Shown here: piece by piece, positions 58,181 through 64,000 of the stretch | Position numbering within the stretch: position 1 is the first letter of the stretch | Layout: each line of letters begins with the position of its first letter | Assembly (NCBI GenBank): GCA_039000515.1 | Contig: JBCFYV010000012.1 | Coordinates: 6,468,826-6,532,825 of the forward strand | Direction: 5' to 3' | Length of the DNA stretch: 64,000 nt | DNA from: Timema cristinae | Lineage: Eukaryota > Arthropoda > Insecta > Phasmatodea > Timematidae | Position numbers and translations under genes: made by a program | The notes under the pieces: model-generated | The model's database searches: none | What the model saw: only the letters and a program-made list of their open reading frames with translations | Told to the model about the DNA's origin: nothing

Positions 58181-58419
58181 GTGGCAGCTAGCACAGATAG
58201 GAACTATTTTCCGTGCTTAGAGTATATAAACAAATAAGTGTAAAGTGGCCAACATTAACAAAAAGCCACTACTGTATAATTTATCTTAGTTTTATAGCTG
58301 TAAAAATCAATATAACAATATGTAAAATGTAAAATCTGACAACACGTGGCTTGGCGTATGAGTATGTATGAGACTTTTAATTTTAAGATAGGTTCTATTT
58401 AGCATAGGACTAATTAACT

Positions 58420-58450
58420 GATTATTATTATTATTACTATTATTATTAAA
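58420..58450. repeat. (ATT)n microsatellite
   Basis: An ATT run with one ACT interruption. Confidence 0.85.
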
Positions 58451-58479
58451 TGAGTGCCACATTGGCGAGCACGTGTATC

Positions 58480-58665
58480 AAGGACTCAGCTTTGTCAGTG
58501 AAAAGGATGATTTGGGATAGAATACTGGATAAGTGTACCAAGTTGATTTTCTTAATGTATTTTCCAATTTACCACTACACAATTGTGGGTACATTTTTTA
58601 TTCAAGTTTACCTTCCTGATTAGTATAAATATGAAGGTGGCCCGAGCGGGTAGTAACATTCTGAG
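58480..58665 (+). mobile_element. diverged SINE-1 copy
   Basis: Tail GGCCCGAGCGGGTAGTAAC is well kept. The body is partly recognisable (TTTACCACTACACAATTGTG), and the head is weak. Confidence 0.6.
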
Positions 58666-58669
58666 AAAG

Positions 58670-59700
58670 TGTTTTAGAAATCCCTTGTGGTACAAGCTAT
58701 AAACTGAAGGCCCTGGGTCACGGGAAAGGCCTTCTTCTTACAATCTTATTCATTGACGGGTTCCTAAGTTTGTTGTCAACGTAAGAAGGCCACTGTGGAG
58801 TTGAATGAGGCGAGTCCCTCCTTCCCTGAAACACAATGGGACGTACACACTGTACAAGTGTCGATTTCCCTGGTTTCACCTTGAGGTGCTTTTAGTCGTA
58901 TATTCACGACTGTTGTCAAAGGGTTTATTGCTCTTCCATTGTTGGGTGATCAATAGTTTGCTATTAACAATTTAACGATTGACGTAAAGAGGTACATAAC
59001 AAGGATACTGACCTAGAAGGACGTCTCAGGCCCCAAGGTTTTCAGCACAGCTTTCGAGAGCAGGGTCAGGCTATTCAAACCCGCGAAACATTCTTGTTTA
59101 AAATGTGGACTATATAGACAGGCGTTTGCAATATCACTTTTAGCGCTGTTGATATGTACTTATCTGGGAATCCGGTTTTATTGAATTTGGGGTGTTGAAA
59201 GATCACTTGATAAACACTAAATGTTAGTGCACAGCTTACAAACCAACTAAAAACCAAACACAACATCCATTACTAAAGATTACGATAGAGCACTCAGCCC
59301 AACACCAGGCAACAAGGTAAGCATACAATTGTAAATGCCACATTATTGAAGATGTAATGGAACATGGGTTGAGTTCGGAGTGTGTTCTTTTACGAAAAAC
59401 CTTCTTTTGTTGGCATAAGCAATACTGCTTCACTAGATACATTTTGTTTGGATTTTAAAAATTGTAAACAGTCTTTGAGTATGTCATGGACATTGAATAA
59501 TTTGATCAGGACCTTTTTCCTTCTTTTAAAAAATCTCTGGTCAAATGCCCCGATTATTATGACAAAGAGCTGTTAAGATTACAACAGGGGAAAAGTCAAC
59601 TGAAGACATTTTTAGTTTATTTTAGCCAAAACAAAGTTTTATTTTCTCATAGACACTTAAAAGATACGACACCTTAGGTTTGTTCCCTTACATCCATTAC
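58670..59700. other. unique DNA without recognised gene
   Basis: Several 60-68 codon ORFs on both strands at 59075-59576 have no recognised domain. No repeat family is identified. Confidence 0.45.
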
Positions 59701-59703
59701 ACC

Positions 59704-60084
59704 TCAAGGTGGGATAAAGGGGAACGCTAGAAAATGCCAGTGTTTTTGTAGTTGTTATACTAAAACTTTTTTTTCCCCTAAAATAAATAAAATATTTCTC
59801 TAGCAGAAACATAGAGTTTAATTTTCTTCGCATGTTGATATCAACAGTTGTTGAATATCCACCATGAGCATAGTGACATTAGATGATAAACTTTTTAAAT
59901 GAAGAGAAAAAGTTGTCATTAAATTCTAGAATACCCTTGAAAGATAATCAAGAAATTTTGAGGTCAACATGTGAATAAAATTAAACTCTATGCTTGTACT
60001 GGAGCAGTATTTTATTTATTTAGGAAATAATAATTTTCTCAATAAAAACACTGGCCCTTCCTCGCCTCCCCTTCCATCCCCCTA
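59704..60084. mobile_element. foldback MITE, copy 6 (TTAA family)
   Basis: Left end TCAAGGTGGGATAAAGGG, right end TCGCCTCCCCTTCCATCC, inner arms with ATAGAGTTTAATTTTCTTCG and the centre TAAACTTTTTAAATGAAGAG. The flanking TTAA is mutated on both sides. Confidence 0.75.
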
Positions 60085-61002
60085 GTCCACACTCCCTTGC
60101 CACTAGGAAATATATAATGTGGAGGATCAGGCAGCAATGCCCGAGATTTACTCCTTCAATGGTTGACAATTATTTTCAAACAATATTACAGGTGGTCCTC
60201 ATTTTAAATTCTAGGGAATCTAGAAGTAATGTATAGTTTTAATTTAGAGGTCGTCTTCTGGTAGTATTGTTTAAAACTGGAACAAAGAAGTGTTCTTTCT
60301 TTACTAAATACCAGGGCCTGTATTCACTAACGAGTGCAATTCTGCTCCGGCGCAAGTCTAGAAATGGCACAACTTTGCATCCAAGATAGTCCCCAAGATA
60401 CGTCTTATTATTTGCTCCATTTCCATATTCACGAAACAAGGTTCAAACTGATGTCAATATTATGGTAACGTCACCATAACGTCATCAATTGTGCTCTTTC
60501 CGACCTGTCCTTGTGAAGAATCTACTTTCAAAGTCAAGGTTACTTTATTTTAAATCTCCAAAGAATGACAGCAAATACAAAGATTTCTAAATATTTTCCT
60601 TGTAAACTAGCAATAAAATTAGAAGCGGCCTCTTTCCGAGTGCTTTACAAGATCATATTATTACATTATTTTGTATTTATTAATAGTATTAGTTTAAAGC
60701 TTAAGCTCTATTAATAAACATTTATAGAAACTTTAAAACTTATTTTAAAGCTATACTAACTGCCATATTTATTTACGAGATGTCATTGGACTTTGGAATA
60801 CAAACCTCTTTGGATCGAGACAAAGATTACACATTTCGTGGTTTTGTTTAGTAATAATGAAAGAAATGTCATAGCTTTGTTTGAATGTAAAAATTCAACA
60901 GTAAAAGGTAAGTAATTATTGCTTTGTTACCACTATTTAAATTGAAATACATTTTATGCTGGACAGACGTATGTTATTTTAATGTCTTTATTATTAACTA
61001 GC

Positions 61003-61437
61003 CACCTTCCCCGTAAAAAAATATTGTAAAGAATCCTGTAAAACAAAGCTTCAAATCATCCATTATGTCAATATAAAAACAAAACTTTTTTTACTTATTT
61101 TTTTAAAATAGTCCTACCATCACTGTATAGCCCCCTCCCTCTTTTTACCCTCCCTCCTATTTTCATCTCATTCCTCTTTCCTCACCCCTACCCCTCACCC
61201 CCTTCCCCAACCCCACTTTCCCTTCAACAACTTTTTTTTCAACGACTATATAATATACTATCGACATTTTTATGAGGAATAAATTAAATTTTCAAAATAA
61301 AATATAGCCTATATTACTCGCTGATAATGTAGCTTTATATTGGTGAAAGAACTTTTAAAATCGGTCCAGTAGTTTTGAGTTTATCCATTACAAACAAAAA
61401 AAAACAAAAATCAAATCTTTCTTCTTTATAATATTAG
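61003..61437 (-). mobile_element. Helitron-like nonautonomous element
   Basis: On the minus strand it begins TACTAATATTATAAAGAAG, contains ACTACTGGACCGATTTTAAA, and ends ACGGGGAAGGTGGCTAGT, in parallel with the ends of the element at 952-1733. It interrupts the transposon at 60314-61923. Confidence 0.5.
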
Positions 61438-61646
61438 TAACACGCTTGTCGTGTTGAGCTCGACTGCTTAGGACGGGGAGATCGGTTGGGTGAACTGGGG
61501 GTGGTTTTTCCTAAATGGTTTTCCACTCTCCCTCCACGCAAATGTGGGTTCACTTCCTCTAATTCAACCTTCCCGATTCCTAATCCATTAGTGTAATTAG
61601 TACTTAAAGCGTACAACCCGAACGGGTAGTAAGACGCGGTGCTAAA

Positions 61647-61680
<34 letters not shown>
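61438..61680 (+). mobile_element. SINE-1 copy ending in (ATT)n
   Basis: Head with a deletion inside box B (GGGGAGATCGGTTGGGTG), a very well-kept body TTTTCCACTCTCCCTCCACG, tail CCCGAACGGGTAGTAAGACG, then (ATT)n at about 61649-61681. It is directly adjacent to the Helitron-like element. Confidence 0.9.
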
Positions 61681-61683
<3 letters not shown>

Positions 61684-61929
61684 TGGAGTACAGTTTGGTA
61701 ACTAATAATCGTATTTTATATCAATACGATAATATGCCACCATTTAGGTTGATTGAAGTGACAATCACGATTTATTTGTAACGTCTACTCTTGAGTGGTG
61801 GCAAATAAAATGCGCAACTTTGCTCTCAGATTGCGTCTGCTTCTTTTAGTGAATAGGGATTTGAGCACATCTTTCAAACATGCACCGGCGAAACTATTTG
61901 CTCCCGTTAGTGAATCCAGGCCCAGTATT

Positions 61930-62855
61930 CATTTGTTCTTTTACGAGGTTTTACTTTCGTTTATTAGGTATAAATAAACTATATTCATTCAAAGTAAAAT
62001 TGAAATTAGAATCGTAATAAAGATTTGTAAACTGTCTCTAAAAATATTACATATCAAATTTTAATATTCAAACCCTTTTGGAAAGTAGCTTATAAAGTTA
62101 ATAAATACCCTATAAGTGAAGATCATCTAATAAATATTTTAAATTTCTCAATCTAGATATGAGTATTTTAAATATTTGTTGCTATTCGTGATGTACTAGG
62201 TTAAGTGAGCAAATAAAGTTTATACTTTTAAACTCATCTGTTTAGAATGTACACTTTTAATAACCACATATTTAAAACTACATATAATTTTTAAATAAGA
62301 GTATACATTTTGTAGTAGTTTAGATTTTCCTTTTAAGAATTTGTTGAAGTACAGTCTTTTGAAATATCAGAAAGTCTTACCACATCACTAAAGGAACTAT
62401 AGTATAAAATCCGTCTTAATAAAACATATACACCTCTATACTGTATACAACTACCTATAGCCCTTAATAGTGACACTCAAAATGAATGTACCAGGCAGGG
62501 GGCTGCATATTCTACCCTTGTTAATGGACAACTACACCCTCAACTCGTTTGTCTCAAAAAAGGTATATACAATATTATAAAGAGAGTGTACTAAGAGTCC
62601 TCTTCAGATAGCGGGCATCTCTCCACTCAAAACAGAAACATCCAGCCTCACTCTTAAGACAGCTGAGTTTTATTCACATAACATTCCTCTCCTACACCAG
62701 CGCAGTTTCAAGTGCCCTTTCATATAAATGTAGGTCCCCTAACAGCCTGCTTAAGGGGGTGATAACCAAACAACAAAAGAGAGGAATGTTTCATCATGAT
62801 ATGTAATTATCTGTATATCTCAAGTAGGAAAACGCACTGCAGAGCCCGTTGACAA
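61930..62855. other. unique AT-rich DNA
   Basis: No coding or repeat feature is recognised. Confidence 0.5.
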
Positions 62856-62859
62856 AGGC

Positions 62860-63070
62860 AGCAGTTTCATTTATTCTGGTTTGCCAGTGATGATGTGGTT
62901 TATGTTTGAGTGCCGGTTTAGTGCACTTAAGCGACTTCCTTAATGGTTTCTAGCTATATTTTCCCAAAAATAACGCTACCTTTCCTATAAATGCTACCTT
63001 ATTCTTGCTTACTCCATTAGTGTAAAAATGTGGATAGCCCAGACGGGTAGTAAGACACGGTGAATATAAA
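62860..63070 (+). mobile_element. SINE-1 copy, diverged
   Basis: Head remnant GGTTTGCCAGTGATGATGTG and tail GCCCAGACGGGTAGTAAGAC with the following ACGGTG. Confidence 0.7.
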
Positions 63071-63404
63071 GACAATAACCTCATCAATTATCCCTTTCTT
63101 GAGAAGAATGTTAATCGTATATTATTAATCTTTTAACAAATTGGAATTTGGAAATAATATTATTACATAATAGTTAATAATGATTGAGAACTACATATTA
63201 AGTTCAAATCCCTCAACAGTTACGTCAAATTATGACTTGATTACGTAATGGTTGTAATTCTACCATCTTCAAAAACACAAAGATAAACTTGTGATATGTT
63301 ACCTAAATTTGGAGATAAAAAGATATTGGTGTAAGATTGTCCAAATATCTCTTAACAACAAATATTGTAACATGTTTATCAAAAAAGTAACCGTGGTTCG
63401 GATT

Positions 63405-63510
63405 CCACGTTAAACTGTAGGTCCTTCATTTCATATCACAATCACCCTACCATTACACATTAGCGTAAGTGCGTATAACCCGAACGGGTAGTAAGACGCG
63501 GTGCTAATAA
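63405..63510 (+). mobile_element. SINE-1 3' end
   Basis: GCGTATAACCCGAACGGGTA followed by GTAAGACGCGGTGCTAATAA. The tail is an excellent match, with the start of an (ATA)-type tract; the head is missing. Confidence 0.8.
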
Positions 63511-63594
63511 TAATCAAAAAAGTAGGATTACTGTTAATTTTGTAGCTAGCTGTGTAAGATGAAGTAAAAACACTTATTAGGACCTGGACAAATG

Positions 63595-63975
63595 GTCAGA
63601 CGGTCTAGGTCGTTAAGCTCATAATAGATTGGATTGCTGCTGGAGAGGAGGTCGAGGTTCAAATCTTGGCCGTAAGCGTTGGAGTTGGTTTTCCACTTGT
63701 GATTTATCATAGGGGTTTTCCCATATCCTAGCACGCGTGCATTTTCTCTACGGTACCTTCCCAAATTATCAAAAATAATGTTTTTACATGGTGTCTTACC
63801 ACCCCTATGCATTTTTAGGCTAATATGAGGAAGATATAATTTAGAGGGAATATAACCTTCACTTGTGTGGAGGAGAGTGGACAAATATTGTATAAATTAA
63901 CATACGCAGTACACCCAGCTGGGATAGAGCTCCAACCTCCCGATCACTGCCAAGTCAGCGCAGACGAAGACAGCC
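63595..63975. mobile_element. two SINE-1 copies, tail to tail
   Basis: A plus-strand head (GACGGTCTAGGTCGTTAAGC then GAGGTCGAGGTTCAAATCTT) at 63595-63780 is followed by a minus-strand copy at 63784-63975 (ATGGTGTCTTACCACCCCTA tail, GTGTGGAGGAGAGTGGAC body, CAACCTCCCGATCACTGCC head). Confidence 0.7.
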
Positions 63976-64000
63976 TGTCCAACAATATGGCTCTTCTAAT

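Larger units (their letters stand above)
60314..61923 (+). mobile_element. GGGCCTG-ended DNA transposon (copy 2) with nested insertions
   Basis: The left end GGGCCTGTATTCACTAACG and the right end CGTTAGTGAATCCAGGCCC form a 19 bp inverted repeat with one mismatch. Its right part matches copy 1 at 7868-8444, which lacks the 61003-61680 segment; this shows that the Helitron-like element and the SINE-1 inserted later. No intact transposase. Class uncertain because no clear target duplication is seen. Confidence 0.75.

Overview
This window looks like repeat-rich, AT-rich noncoding DNA from an animal nuclear genome. No protein-coding gene can be called with confidence: there are no long ORFs outside tandem repeats, no recognisable protein domain, and no rRNA, true tRNA or bacterial-type operon. 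A short degenerate (CCTAA)n tract and the abundance of tRNA-derived SINEs fit an arthropod (for example a crustacean or hemipteran). That assignment is an inference and is weak.

The largest part of the recognisable content is mobile DNA. One SINE family (called SINE-1 here) has a tRNA-Leu-like head carrying both Pol III boxes, a conserved body, and a tail reading about CCCGAACGGGTAGTAAGACG followed by CGGTGCTAA. It is present in at least 25 whole or partial copies on both strands, and several copies run into (ATT)n microsatellites. Three further tRNA-headed families (SINE-2, SINE-3, SINE-4) occur once or twice each. DNA transposon remnants include six copies of a ~390 bp foldback MITE with TTAA ends (the copy at 40.6-41.0 kb is a nearly intact ~190 bp-arm palindrome), two copies of a GGGCCTG-ended transposon (one with nested insertions), a 929 bp PIF/Harbinger-like element with 53 bp terminal inverted repeats, a ~407 bp hAT-like MITE that holds the (CCTAA)n tract, and two Helitron-like elements.

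Three large tandem arrays dominate the layout. A ~62 bp satellite (about 76 copies, 16.7-21.5 kb) lies between the tRNA head and the apparent tail of a SINE-3. A 63-67 bp array (26 copies, 27.8-29.5 kb) is built from the 5' half, including box A, of the tRNA head of a SINE-2. A 69 bp array (about 31 copies, 45.6-47.7 kb) encodes a 23-residue repeat in an almost continuously open frame. Smaller arrays lie at the left edge (40 bp), at 1.0-1.6 kb (300 bp), at 38.7 kb (25 bp), and as decayed arrays near 21.7 and 39.5 kb.

A few GC-richer unique islands stand out from this background: around 5.3, 9.3-10.5, 13.2-13.5, 33.5-34.7, 35.3-35.6, 39.8-40.1, 51.9-52.3 and 57.4-57.7 kb. Some carry promoter-like motifs (CRE, NRF-1-type palindromes, TATA) or a short ATG-led segment followed by a splice-donor-like site. 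These are the best places to look for 5' exons or promoters. The cluster of short minus-strand ORFs at 33.7-34.7 kb is the best candidate for a decayed coding segment of unknown origin. All of these are low-confidence calls.
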